Source: DASXRA01 sp036502575 (lineage in GTDB: Bacteria; Actinomycetota; Actinomycetes; Mycobacteriales; Jatrophihabitantaceae). Taken from it: a DNA stretch of 64,000 nt. Of this stretch, positions 16,989-25,360 are shown piece by piece (position 1 is the stretch's first letter; each line of letters begins with the position of its first letter). The position numbers were made by a program, and so were the translations under genes. The notes beneath the pieces were generated by a model. It ran no database searches. It saw only the letters and a program-made list of their open reading frames with translations, and had not been told where the DNA came from. The DNA lies in NCBI GenBank assembly GCA_036502575.1, contig DASXYL010000065.1, positions 1 to 64,000 on the forward strand, in the 5' to 3' direction.

Positions 16989-18283
16989 CTCATACGTCCG
17001 AGGTGGGTGGCAACGGCTGGTACGTCGTCGGCGAGCTCGTCGAGCTGGGTGGGGATGTGTTCGGTGGGGAACATCCCCTCGGCGGGGGCGGTCTTGCGGA
17101 GCAGCTGTCTGGCCAGTGTGGCTTTGTGGACCTCGGTCGGGCCGTCGGCCATGCCCATGGCGAACCCGTCGAGGAGGTAGGCGAACAGTGGCAGTTCGTT
17201 GGTGACGCCCAAGGATCCATGCAGCTGGATCGCGCGGCTGGTGATGTTCCGCAGCACGGTTGGCGTCATGGCCTTGACGCCAGCAATGTCCCCGCGCAGT
17301 TGCGCGTAGCCATACTTGTCGGCCTTCCAGGCGGTTCGCAACACCAGGAGCCGGAATTGCTCGAGTTCGAGCCAGGAGTCCGCGATCATCTCCTGCACGG
17401 TCTGTTTGTTCGCCAGCTGTTCGCCGCGGGTGACGCGCGATACGCCGCGCTCGCAGAGCATCTCGAAGACACGCTCGGCCTTGCCGACGGTGCGCATGGC
17501 GTGGTGCAGGCGGCCGCCGTTGAGCCGGGCTTGGGCCACCTCGAACCCGCGCCCGCGCTCTCCTAGCAGCGCCTCGGGCGGCAGTTGCACGCCGTTGTAG
17601 TGCAGATAGCCGTGCGTGCCGTCGCCGAGCGGTCGGTCGGCTCGGCCGACGTTGCGGACGAATTCGATCCCCCGGATGTCGGCGGGGATCAGGAACAGCG
17701 AGATGCGGCTCTGCACCGGAACATCAGGTGGTTCGGTGACGGCGACGACGATGAAGAAGGATGCGAATCGTGCGTTGCTGGTGAACCACTTGTGGCCATT
17801 CAGGATCCAGTGATCGCCATCGAACGTCGCGCGTGTGGTGAAGACTCCCGGATCCGCGCCGCCTTGCGGTTCGGTCATCGAGAAGCACGAGACGATCTGG
17901 TTGGCCAGCAGTGGCCCTAGGTAGCGTGACTTCTGCTCGGCCGTGCCATAGGCCGCGATGATCTCACTGTTGCCCGAGTCCGGCGGCTGCGAACCGAAGA
18001 CCGTCGGGCCGCAGTCCGAACGGCCCACGATGGCGTTCAGCAGTGCGAGTTTGAGCTGGCCGAAACCCTGGCCCCCGAGTTCGGGGCTCAGATGGCATGC
18101 CCACAGTCCGTGCTTCTTGACCTCGTCCTGCAGCGGCGGGATCAGTTCGGCGCGCAACGGATCCTTCAGGTCGTACGGGGTGTCGATCACCACGTCGAGG
18201 CGCTCCACCTGCTCCTTCATGAAGGTGCGGGCCCATTCGAGCTTGTCGGCGTACTCCGCGTCTGTTTCGAAACCCCAGGCCAT
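16985..18283 (-). CDS. ACAD10/11-like acyl-CoA dehydrogenase family protein
   Basis: Dehydrogenase-fold protein of 432 residues, longer than classical FadE. Typical motifs are MTEPQGGADPGVFTTRA, NGHKWFTSNAR and the C-terminal HGSLGVTNELPL and ADGPTEVHKATLARQL. The last block is the hallmark of the ACAD10/ACAD11 branch and replaces GGTxEIQRN. That branch acts with APH kinases to convert phosphorylated 4-hydroxyacyl-CoA to enoyl-CoA and onward to 3-hydroxyacyl-CoA. The ATG at 18283 has GGAGAGG 8 bases upstream. It heads the overlapping trio with an SDR and an APH kinase. Confidence 0.85.
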   Translation of the reverse strand: MAWGFETDAEYADKLEWARTFMKEQVERLDVVIDTPYDLKDPLRAELIPPLQDEVKKHGLWACHLSPELGGQGFGQLKLALLNAIVGRSDCGPTVFGSQPPDSGNSEIIAAYGTAEQKSRYLGPLLANQIVSCFSMTEPQGGADPGVFTTRATFDGDHWILNGHKWFTSNARFASFFIVVAVTEPPDVPVQSRISLFLIPADIRGIEFVRNVGRADRPLGDGTHGYLHYNGVQLPPEALLGERGRGFEVAQARLNGGRLHHAMRTVGKAERVFEMLCERGVSRVTRGEQLANKQTVQEMIADSWLELEQFRLLVLRTAWKADKYGYAQLRGDIAGVKAMTPTVLRNITSRAIQLHGSLGVTNELPLFAYLLDGFAMGMADGPTEVHKATLARQLLRKTAPAEGMFPTEHIPTQLDELADDVPAVATHLGRMR

Positions 18284-18337
18284 GTCCGGTCTACCTCTCC
18301 CGTGATGAAGGCGAGCAGTCCCCTGATCAGAGCTCGC

Positions 18338-19459
18338 TCAGAGTCCGAGCAGCCGCTCGCTCAGGATGTTTCGCTGTATCTGGCTCGTTCCTCCGTAGAC
18401 CGAGGCGGCCCGGCTGTACAAGTACTTCTTGAACCACGCATCGTCATCCAGCAGCGCATCGGTGCCTAGCAGCGACAGCGCCGTGTGCAGCAGCAACTGT
18501 TCAGTTTGGGTCATCAACAGCTTGTCGACGGAACTCTCGGCGCCCACAGGCTTGCCCTGGGCCCGATCGCTCAGGCGTCGTTGGGAGTGCATCCTCAGCA
18601 CTTCCAGGTGCATGTGCACGCGCCCGATCGATTCAGCGATCGTGTTATCGCCGCCGCGGTCGTTCTCACGCATGCGCCGAGCCAGTTGGCCCAGCATCCG
18701 TTCGTACTTGGCGAGGTAGCCCAGATCGGCCGCGCCGCGCTCGTACGCCAGCGTCGACTGGGTGACCTGCCAACCGCGGTCGAGCTCACCGAGCACGTTC
18801 TCGTGGGGGACGACGACGTCGTCGAAGAACACCTCGGCGAACTCCTCGTCGCCGTTGGCCATTACGAGTGGACGACGAGTGATGCCGGGACTGGACATCG
18901 GCACGATGAAAGCGGTGATGCCGCGGTGTCTGCTCTCGGGCGTGCCGGTGCGCGCGAGTAGCAGGCACATGTCGGCGAACGAGCCGCGGCTGGTCCAGAG
19001 CTTCTGACCGGAGATCACGAAGTCGCCGTCGGGTCTCACCGACGCCCTGGTCCGGAGTGATGCCAGATCTGAGCCGGCTTCGGGTTCGGAGAACCCTTGA
19101 CACCAGATCTGGTCACTGGACAGAAAGCCTGGCAAGTATCGCCTCTTCTGCTCCTCGGTTCCGTAGAGAAGGATCGCCCGCCCGAGGAACGTGAAGGACG
19201 CCGTCGCGGGCGCGCCGACGCGGCCGAGCTCCTCGTTGAGGATGGCCTCCTCGATCGGGCCGAGCCCCTGTCCGCCGTACTCCTTGGGCCAGGACAGCGC
19301 CACCCAGCCTCCGGCGTAGAGCCGTTTCTGCCAGGCCACCAGGTAGTGGAATCGGTCCGGCATGACCGACGGCTCGGCCTCGGACGGAAGGTTGTCGAGG
19401 AGCCAGCTGCGAAGGCGACGTCGGAAGTCCGCTTGCGCAGGGGTGTCACGAAGATCCAC
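18338..19459 (-). CDS. Acyl-CoA dehydrogenase (FadE29-like subunit)
   Basis: Acyl-CoA dehydrogenase of 373 residues with complete motifs: GFSEPEAGSDLASLRTRA, SGQKLWTSRG and the C-terminal YGGTSQIQRNILSERLLGL. GTG 19459 has GAGGAG 9 bases upstream and overlaps the preceding dehydrogenase stop by 14 bp, which suggests coupled synthesis of two subunits. With the 20495 gene it forms the FadE29/FadE28-like pattern of an alpha2beta2 enzyme acting on short, branched or ring-attached side-chain acyl-CoAs. Fully regular sequence. Confidence 0.87.
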   Translation of the reverse strand: MDLRDTPAQADFRRRLRSWLLDNLPSEAEPSVMPDRFHYLVAWQKRLYAGGWVALSWPKEYGGQGLGPIEEAILNEELGRVGAPATASFTFLGRAILLYGTEEQKRRYLPGFLSSDQIWCQGFSEPEAGSDLASLRTRASVRPDGDFVISGQKLWTSRGSFADMCLLLARTGTPESRHRGITAFIVPMSSPGITRRPLVMANGDEEFAEVFFDDVVVPHENVLGELDRGWQVTQSTLAYERGAADLGYLAKYERMLGQLARRMRENDRGGDNTIAESIGRVHMHLEVLRMHSQRRLSDRAQGKPVGAESSVDKLLMTQTEQLLLHTALSLLGTDALLDDDAWFKKYLYSRAASVYGGTSQIQRNILSERLLGL

Positions 19460-20495
19460 TGCCGCCTGCTCCTCTCGCCGCGATGAACTGCCTGCCAAGC
19501 TGCCCAACCATGTCGCTGACGTCCCCGAGCAGCGCCGACCAGGCCCGTGCTCGACGCAGATACAGATGCGCCGAGGACTCCCATGTCACACCGATGCCGC
19601 CCAGCAATTGCATCGCGGTCTCCGCTGAGCGGACCGCCGCATCGCCGCACCAGCCCTTGGCGATCAGCGAGAGCCGCTCGGCTGAGTCGACTTCGGCGTT
19701 GTCGACACTCCATGCCGCCCCGTACATGATCGAGCGGCAGCTCTCGACGTCCACAAGCAGGTCAGCGGCCATGTGACGGACCGCCTGGAAGGAGCCGATG
19801 GTCTGGCCGTACTGGCGGCGCTCACGAATATAGGCCCACGCCAACGTGGCGCAGCCGTCCACGACGCCAGCCAGCCCGGCGGCCACAGCGGTTCTGATCC
19901 CGGCGAGCACGCGTCGACCGTCGTCGCTTCCCCAGAACCGGATCGCTGTCGGTGCAGCGCCCTGAGCGACGATGCCGACGCAGTCCAGCAGATCGACGGA
20001 CGTTCCCGGGCCGATGGCATCGATGAGGCTCAGTCCGCGGTCATCGACCGCCAGGCCGGGCCGACCTTCGGACCAGCCGACGCATCGCCGACCCGCCGTC
20101 TGTGCCGGCAACCGAAGGTCCTGCCCGAGCACCAGACCGAACGTGTGGCCCTGGGGCACCTCTCGCGCGATCTGCTCGGCGGGTTCGCCGGGCAGAGCGC
20201 GCACCAGTAGACCGGCCGCTATCGCGCTACTCAGGTAGGGCACCGGTGCCAGTGCTGCCGACAACTCGCTGAGCACCAGGCACGCGTCGAGCAGGCCGGC
20301 GCCGGCACCCCCGGCCTCGACCGGGAACAGCAGCGTGGTCAGACCCGAGTCCACCAGGGTGGACCACCCCTTCGCCGCGACCGCACGGGAACCGTCGGCG
20401 AACCCCCGCGCAACTCCGGGCCCGAAGTGCTCGCCGGCGATCTGACGCACCGTTTCGGCGAGCATCGTCTGTTCGGGCGTCAGGTCAAAGTCCAC
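19446..20495 (-). CDS. Acyl-CoA dehydrogenase (FadE28-like partner subunit)
   Basis: Short acyl-CoA dehydrogenase-fold protein of 349 residues. The N-terminal DLTPEQTMLAETVRQIAGEHF and the C-terminal TAMQLLGGIGVTWESSAHLYLRRA are clear, but the middle beta-domain is eroded and no terminal GGTxxIQ motif is present. This is the partner type in heterotetrameric actinobacterial dehydrogenases. The start is GTG 20495 with GGAGG 5 bases upstream. Its 3' end overlaps the next dehydrogenase, and it lies 48 bp after the thiolase. Confidence 0.85.
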   Translation of the reverse strand: MDFDLTPEQTMLAETVRQIAGEHFGPGVARGFADGSRAVAAKGWSTLVDSGLTTLLFPVEAGGAGAGLLDACLVLSELSAALAPVPYLSSAIAAGLLVRALPGEPAEQIAREVPQGHTFGLVLGQDLRLPAQTAGRRCVGWSEGRPGLAVDDRGLSLIDAIGPGTSVDLLDCVGIVAQGAAPTAIRFWGSDDGRRVLAGIRTAVAAGLAGVVDGCATLAWAYIRERRQYGQTIGSFQAVRHMAADLLVDVESCRSIMYGAAWSVDNAEVDSAERLSLIAKGWCGDAAVRSAETAMQLLGGIGVTWESSAHLYLRRARAWSALLGDVSDMVGQLGRQFIAARGAGGSGSS

Positions 20496-20543
20496 GGCAT
20501 CCTCCGGCGCCAGTCACGCGGATGCGTCGTGGGCCGATGCGGC

Positions 20544-21740
20544 TCACAGGCGCTCCAGCAACGTTGCCGTGCCCAGCCCGCCGCCACAACACATGGTCAC
20601 CAACGCCCGGTCGTGTCCGGTCCGCTGCAGCTCGTGGACAGCCTTGGTAACCAAGCCAGCGCCGGTCGCCCCCAGCGGGTGCCCCAGCGCGATCGCGCCG
20701 CCGTTCGGATTGATCAGTTCGTCCGGCACGGCCAGCTCGCGTTGCCACGCCAGGACCACCGAGGCGAACGCTTCATTGATCTCGACCGTCGACAGGTCAT
20801 CGATCGTGAGTCGATTGCGGTCGAGCAGCCGGCGGGTGGCATCGATCGGCCCGGTCAGCATGAGGACGGGATCGCTGCCGACCAGGCAGGTATCGACGAT
20901 CCTGGCCAACGGCTGACAGCTGGCACGGCGCACGGCCTCTTCACTCATCAGCATCACGGCAGCGGCTCCGTCCGCGATCTGGGACGACGTACCGGCAGTG
21001 AGCAGTCCGCCTGTGGGGCCGACGATCCGATCGTTGGCACCGAGCACCGGGCGAAGGGCTGCCAACGCCTCCATACTCGTCTCGCGCAGGCATTCGTCGC
21101 GGACTACCTGATTGCTCCGTCCAGTCGGTTGGCCATCCCCATCCACGACCGGCACCTCGATCGGGACAAGTTGCCCCTCGAATCGTCCCGCCGACCATGC
21201 CGCGGCGGCGCCCTGCTGGGAGCTCAGTCCGAAGGCGTCGAGTTCCTCGCGGGCCAGCCCCCATTTGCGGGCGATCAGTTCCGCACCCTGGAACTGGGAG
21301 GTGAACGTGTAGTTAGCGAAGTAGCTCTTCGGGATCGCCTTGCCAATCCCGGTCCCGAGGTTGGCACCCATGGGCACCGTGCTCATGTTCTCAACGCCGC
21401 AGGCGATGGCGACATCCACCGTGCCGGAGCCGATCAGGGCATACGCCAGCGAGGTCGCTTGCTGGGACGAGCCGCACTGGCTGTCGACCGTTGTCGCCGC
21501 GGTGGCAACCGACAGACCCGCCACGAGCGCCGCGGTGCGGGTCACGTTGTAGGACTGCATCCCCACCTGGGACACGCAGCCTCCGACGATCTGCTCGACT
21601 GTGTCCGGTTCGAGACCGCAGCGACGCACAAGCGTCGACAGCGTGGTGGCCAACAGGTCGGCCGAATGGAGGCCGGACAGGCCGCCGGCCCGCTTCCCGA
21701 TCGGCGTGCGGACAGCGTCCACGACAACGACAGGGCGCAT
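20544..21740 (-). CDS. Acetyl-CoA acyltransferase (thiolase)
   Basis: Complete 398-residue degradative thiolase. The nucleophile is Cys89 in DSQCGSSQQ, with NEAFA, the His motif GHPLGATGA and the second Cys in CCGGGLG. It cleaves 3-ketoacyl-CoA with CoA, releasing acetyl-CoA or propionyl-CoA. ATG 21740 has GGAGG 5 bases upstream. First gene of the operon that continues with two or three acyl-CoA dehydrogenases, an SDR and an APH kinase down to 15160. FadA5-like by context and general sequence; exact specificity unknown. Confidence 0.92.
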   Translation of the reverse strand: MRPVVVVDAVRTPIGKRAGGLSGLHSADLLATTLSTLVRRCGLEPDTVEQIVGGCVSQVGMQSYNVTRTAALVAGLSVATAATTVDSQCGSSQQATSLAYALIGSGTVDVAIACGVENMSTVPMGANLGTGIGKAIPKSYFANYTFTSQFQGAELIARKWGLAREELDAFGLSSQQGAAAAWSAGRFEGQLVPIEVPVVDGDGQPTGRSNQVVRDECLRETSMEALAALRPVLGANDRIVGPTGGLLTAGTSSQIADGAAAVMLMSEEAVRRASCQPLARIVDTCLVGSDPVLMLTGPIDATRRLLDRNRLTIDDLSTVEINEAFASVVLAWQRELAVPDELINPNGGAIALGHPLGATGAGLVTKAVHELQRTGHDRALVTMCCGGGLGTATLLERL

Positions 21741-21775
21741 GCGCCACCTCCAAGCTTGAGAACCTTGAAATTATT

Positions 21776-21791
21776 CTTATCATATTATTGG
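21776..21791 (+). promoter_or_regulatory. Element A copy 4, CTTATCATATTATTGG
   Basis: This 16-mer is 14 of 16 identical to the minus-strand reading of the copy at 29847-29862. It lies 36 bases upstream of the thiolase start at 21740, in a 76-bp spacer between minus-strand operons. On the minus strand it contains TATGATAAG, a possible -10 box. Probably the promoter or operator of the thiolase operon. Confidence 0.55.
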
Positions 21792-21816
21792 GAGGGTGCG
21801 CGATACCCGTTTGCGG

Positions 21817-23004
21817 TTAGCCGAGGCCCCCTTGCGCGTGCAGCGTGCGGATGTCTTCGGTGGTGAAGCCGCACTCGGCCAGGATCTGCTCGGTGTCCGC
21901 GCCGGGAAGCGCCGACGGCCGGATCTGTCCCGGGGTTCTGCTGAATCGGGGGGCTGGGGCGGGTTGGACGACCCCGTCCACCTCCTCGAACACGGTGCGG
22001 GCGACGTTGTGGGGGTGATCCACCGCCTCGGTCCAAGACAGCACCGGCGCGAAACAGGCATCGGTGAATTCAAGCGACTGGCACCACTCGTCCTGGGTCC
22101 GTGTCGCGATCAGGTCCGCGATCGCCTGCTTCAATTCGGGCCACTGCTCCTTCGGCGCGTGGCGCAGTCGGTCGCGCATGAAGCGGTCGACGGGGATACC
22201 GGCAGCCATGCAGAACTCGGCGAAGAACCGAGGTTCGACCGCGCCGAGCGCGATGAACTTCCCGTCCGCGCACTCGTAGACGTCGTAGAACGGTGCTCCC
22301 GTATCCAGCAGATTGCTCCCGCGCTGGTCCCGGGTGAGGCCGCGGGCTCGCATTTCCCAGTGCAGTGCGCTCATGGAGGCGACGCCGTCCACGATGGCGG
22401 CATCGACCACCTGACCTGTCCCGCTGTTGCGCGCTTCGAGAAGGGCGCACAAGGCGCCGAAGGCCAGGTACATGCCGCCGCCGCCGTAGTCACCGAGCAG
22501 GTTCAGTGGTGGGGTGGGCCGCTCGTCAGGGCGTCCGATCGCCCACAAGGCGCCGGTGAGCGCAAGAAAGTTGATGTCGTGGGCAGCGTAGTGGGCGTAC
22601 GGGCCGTCTTGGCCCCATCCGGTGGCGCGCCCGTACACGAGGCGCGCGTTGACGGCCAGGCAGTCGTCGGGGCCGATGCTGAGACGCTCCATGACGCCTG
22701 GGCGGCCACCCTCGAGGAGAATGTCCGCCCGTTTGACCAGTTCCATCAGAACCGAGCGTCCCGCCTCGGTCTTCAGATCCAGCACGATCGAGCGTCGGCC
22801 TCGGCGCGTGATCAGGGTGGCTGCCGAATCGTCGCACGCCGAGCTGGCTGCGGCTGGCGCGTCGCGAGGCGGGCGGTCGGTGGGTCGGTCGACGCGTATG
22901 ACGTCGGCGCCCAGATCCGCGAACAGCATGCCGGCGAAGGGAACGGGGCCGATCGCCGACATCTCGATCAGTCGGACGCCAGACAGCGGGCCGGGCAAGC
23001 TCAA
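21817..23004 (-). CDS. Alpha-methylacyl-CoA racemase (CaiB/BaiF family III)
   Basis: Family III CoA-transferase-fold protein of 395 residues. It carries the racemase residue pattern AAHDINFLALTGAL (catalytic His) and LLGDYGGGGMYLAFG (catalytic Asp) of AMACR/MCR enzymes, rather than a formyl-CoA-transferase Asp. It interconverts (2R)- and (2S)-methylacyl-CoA so that branched chains can enter beta-oxidation. The likely start is TTG 23004 with AAGGAG 10 bases upstream. Last gene of the long operon from 29765, 51 bp after an acyl-CoA dehydrogenase. Its presence implies 2-methyl-branched acyl-CoA intermediates. Confidence 0.88.
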   Translation of the reverse strand: MSLPGPLSGVRLIEMSAIGPVPFAGMLFADLGADVIRVDRPTDRPPRDAPAAASSACDDSAATLITRRGRRSIVLDLKTEAGRSVLMELVKRADILLEGGRPGVMERLSIGPDDCLAVNARLVYGRATGWGQDGPYAHYAAHDINFLALTGALWAIGRPDERPTPPLNLLGDYGGGGMYLAFGALCALLEARNSGTGQVVDAAIVDGVASMSALHWEMRARGLTRDQRGSNLLDTGAPFYDVYECADGKFIALGAVEPRFFAEFCMAAGIPVDRFMRDRLRHAPKEQWPELKQAIADLIATRTQDEWCQSLEFTDACFAPVLSWTEAVDHPHNVARTVFEEVDGVVQPAPAPRFSRTPGQIRPSALPGADTEQILAECGFTTEDIRTLHAQGGLG

Positions 23005-23055
23005 TTGGTCCTCACTCCTTGTGGCAACGGTCGGCGGCGGGCGCTGAAGCTTCGG

Positions 23056-24273
23056 CTAGGCGAGTCCGCCGCGGCGGGAGACGGACCAGGGTAGGTCGCG
23101 GTCCGCGCGGGGTTCGGCGGGCAGGCCCAGCACTCGTTCGGCGATGATGTTGCGTTGGATTTCGTCCGTGCCGCCGCGGATGGACAACGAGGGCGCAGCG
23201 AGAACTTCATCCTGTGTCGGGCCTTCGGCCAGCAGACCGTCGGCACCGAGCAGTACCTGGGCGAGGTAGGCCCGTCGCTTAAGGGAGGCGACGACGCGCA
23301 GTTTCTGCCCGGAGGATTCCGGACCTACTCGCCGTCCGCTCTGTGCATAGGCGGCGGCTCGCGCGGCCGTCAGCCGTCCGACCTCGGCGTCGATGAACGC
23401 CGCGATCGCGGCGTCGACCTTGGCCGGATCGTCCAAGTTGCCGTGGTCACCTAGGGCCTGCAGCCAGCGTGGCAGCGCCGACCCCGTTCCGGTGCGGGCT
23501 CGTCCGCCGCTGCTGGCAATCGAACTGCGCTCGTGCGTCAGGACGGTCTGGGCGATCTTCCACCCGTCGCCGGGCTGACCGATCATGTCGGTGGCACCGA
23601 CCTCGACGTCGTCGAGAAAGACCTCGCTGAAGTGCTGATCGCCGTTCATCTGGACGAGCGGACGTACGATCACCCCAGGTGTGGTCATCCGGACGGCGAA
23701 CATCGTCATCCCTCGGTGTTTGGGCTGGTCGGGATCGGTACGCGCCAGACACAGGCCCCAGCCGGCGCGATGCGCCCGGCTGGTCCACACCTTCTGGCCT
23801 TGCAGACGCCAGCTGTCCTGCATCGGGCGGGCCTGGGTGGCCACGTTCGCCAGGTCCGATCCGGCTTCGGGCTCGGAGAACATCTGGCACCAGACGTCTT
23901 CGCCCGTGGCGATCGGCGGCATCCAGCGTGCTCGTTGTTCGGCGCTGCCATGGGCAAGCAGTGCGGGGCCGACCATGTTGAGCCCGACGAAGAACAGATA
24001 CAGATCCGGCGAGGAGTACTGACGCAGGAGGGACCGGATGACCTGGGCTTGCTCCGGCGTACTGGTTCGTCCGCCGTACTCGGTCGGCCAGGTAGGCACC
24101 ATCCAGCCCCCCGGCGCCAAGGCGGCGAGATACGCGCGACCGCGTTGGGCCGCCTCGTGGTCGACCGAGTCCGTGCTCGGCGGGAGTTGGGTCAGTACCT
24201 CGGTGAGCTGCTCAAGGGTGTCGATGAGTTCTGGATACTCCGTGTCCTGCGAGGTGGAGTCATCAATCGCCAA
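23056..24273 (-). CDS. Acyl-CoA dehydrogenase
   Basis: Acyl-CoA dehydrogenase of 405 residues with FSEPEAGSDLANVATQA, QGQKVWTSRAH and IRGGTDEIQRNIIAERVLGL, a full canonical set. I chose TTG 24273, which has AAGGAG 7 bases upstream and gives MAIDDSTSQD; the open frame extends about 19 codons further without such a site. The start overlaps the DUF2889 stop by 11 bp. It lies just before the AMACR gene, suggesting action on (2S)-methyl-branched acyl-CoA. Confidence 0.87.
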   Translation of the reverse strand: MAIDDSTSQDTEYPELIDTLEQLTEVLTQLPPSTDSVDHEAAQRGRAYLAALAPGGWMVPTWPTEYGGRTSTPEQAQVIRSLLRQYSSPDLYLFFVGLNMVGPALLAHGSAEQRARWMPPIATGEDVWCQMFSEPEAGSDLANVATQARPMQDSWRLQGQKVWTSRAHRAGWGLCLARTDPDQPKHRGMTMFAVRMTTPGVIVRPLVQMNGDQHFSEVFLDDVEVGATDMIGQPGDGWKIAQTVLTHERSSIASSGGRARTGTGSALPRWLQALGDHGNLDDPAKVDAAIAAFIDAEVGRLTAARAAAYAQSGRRVGPESSGQKLRVVASLKRRAYLAQVLLGADGLLAEGPTQDEVLAAPSLSIRGGTDEIQRNIIAERVLGLPAEPRADRDLPWSVSRRGGLA

Positions 24274-25360
24274 GGCGGTTCTCCTTCGTGGATGCCACGT
24301 CGACGGGATCGACTCGGGCCAGCAGGTCACGCATCCCGGTCAGTGCCCGCATGGTGTCGTTGAGGTGAGTGCAGGTGCCGACGCCGGTGAATGTCGAGGC
24401 GACCGTCGTGGTCACTGCGGACAGCGGGAGTCCCACCAACCGCTGAACGCTGGCGGCGGCGAACGTGCAGTCCGACGTGGGCAGCACGTAGGGGTGGCAG
24501 TCGACCTGGGTGACAACGTAGTCGCTGTCGACCTGCACGGTCAGCGCGTATTCGTGGATTCCGGTCTGGGTCGTCCCGTCTGGTTCGAGCCTGGAGTCTC
24601 TGAAGAAGGCATCGATCCAGTACCCGCCGGCCGGATCAGAGGACTTGCCCGCATCCATTCGGCGCGCGCGGCGAATGGACAGCGGCGGCAGCGTATCCGT
24701 CTCGTGCCACCCGTCCGGGTCGTCCACCCGTCCGAGGGGCTCGACGGAAGGGCCGGCGGAGGTTGGGGGCGCGCCGGTCTGCAACAGGTGTTGTGCGAGT
24801 GCGCCGTGGGCCACCCAGCCGCTGCAAATGTCGAGCCATCGCTCGGGTGGAGCGGGGTTGGTGGGGTTGGTGATGCCGGCGCGACGCAGCAGCGAGCCCG
24901 CGATCAGGACCGTGACCGGGACGTCGTCGAGCAGTGCCGTGATCAGCGAGCCTGTCGCGCCAGCCGCCGTCTCGAGGGCTCGGCGGAAGCCGTGTCTGGC
25001 CGGCACTCCTGTCAACCCTGCGGTCCACGGTGAGCGGGGATCCGTATCGATATGGCTTACCGAGCCGCCCGCTATGTCGACGCTGACTTGGCTGCTGGCC
25101 TGTGCCAGAACGACGGAGTGCCCGCTATCGGTCCGCAAGTCCCGCCCGCTACCTCGCAGCAACAGGGTGCCGGTGGAGGCATCGGGAAGTATGTCGGTGG
25201 TCAAGGTGCGCCGCACCGTGCCGATCGGTCGTCGCGGTGTGTGCACGGCGGCCCCCGGCGTTACGGACATCGCGGACGTCGCGCTCCAGGAATGCATCGT
25301 CGCTGGCTCCGGTGGGCCGTCCGCGCGAGGCCCTGCACGTTCGCCGGCGGGCGTGTTCAC
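24263..25360 (-). CDS. DUF2889-like protein of unknown function
   Basis: Protein of 365 residues without an assigned enzymatic family. Features suggesting DUF2889 are HTPRRPIGTVRRT near the N-terminus, IDAFFRDSRLE in the middle and FTGVGTCTHLNDTMRAL near the C-terminus. No transmembrane or signal segment is evident. GTG 25360 overlaps the thiolase stop by 4 bp; ATG 25297 with GGAGCC upstream is an alternative that trims 21 residues. It is embedded between an SCP2-type thiolase and an acyl-CoA dehydrogenase with overlaps on both sides, so a role in the same acyl-CoA pathway is likely but undefined. Confidence 0.65.
   Translation of the reverse strand: MNTPAGERAGPRADGPPEPATMHSWSATSAMSVTPGAAVHTPRRPIGTVRRTLTTDILPDASTGTLLLRGSGRDLRTDSGHSVVLAQASSQVSVDIAGGSVSHIDTDPRSPWTAGLTGVPARHGFRRALETAAGATGSLITALLDDVPVTVLIAGSLLRRAGITNPTNPAPPERWLDICSGWVAHGALAQHLLQTGAPPTSAGPSVEPLGRVDDPDGWHETDTLPPLSIRRARRMDAGKSSDPAGGYWIDAFFRDSRLEPDGTTQTGIHEYALTVQVDSDYVVTQVDCHPYVLPTSDCTFAAASVQRLVGLPLSAVTTTVASTFTGVGTCTHLNDTMRALTGMRDLLARVDPVDVASTKENRLGD

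Noticed and set aside
20427..21866. Plus-strand open frame of 479 codons opposite the thiolase
   Set aside because: The minus-strand thiolase has all catalytic motifs; the opposite frame is low-complexity and arises from GC-rich codon bias.
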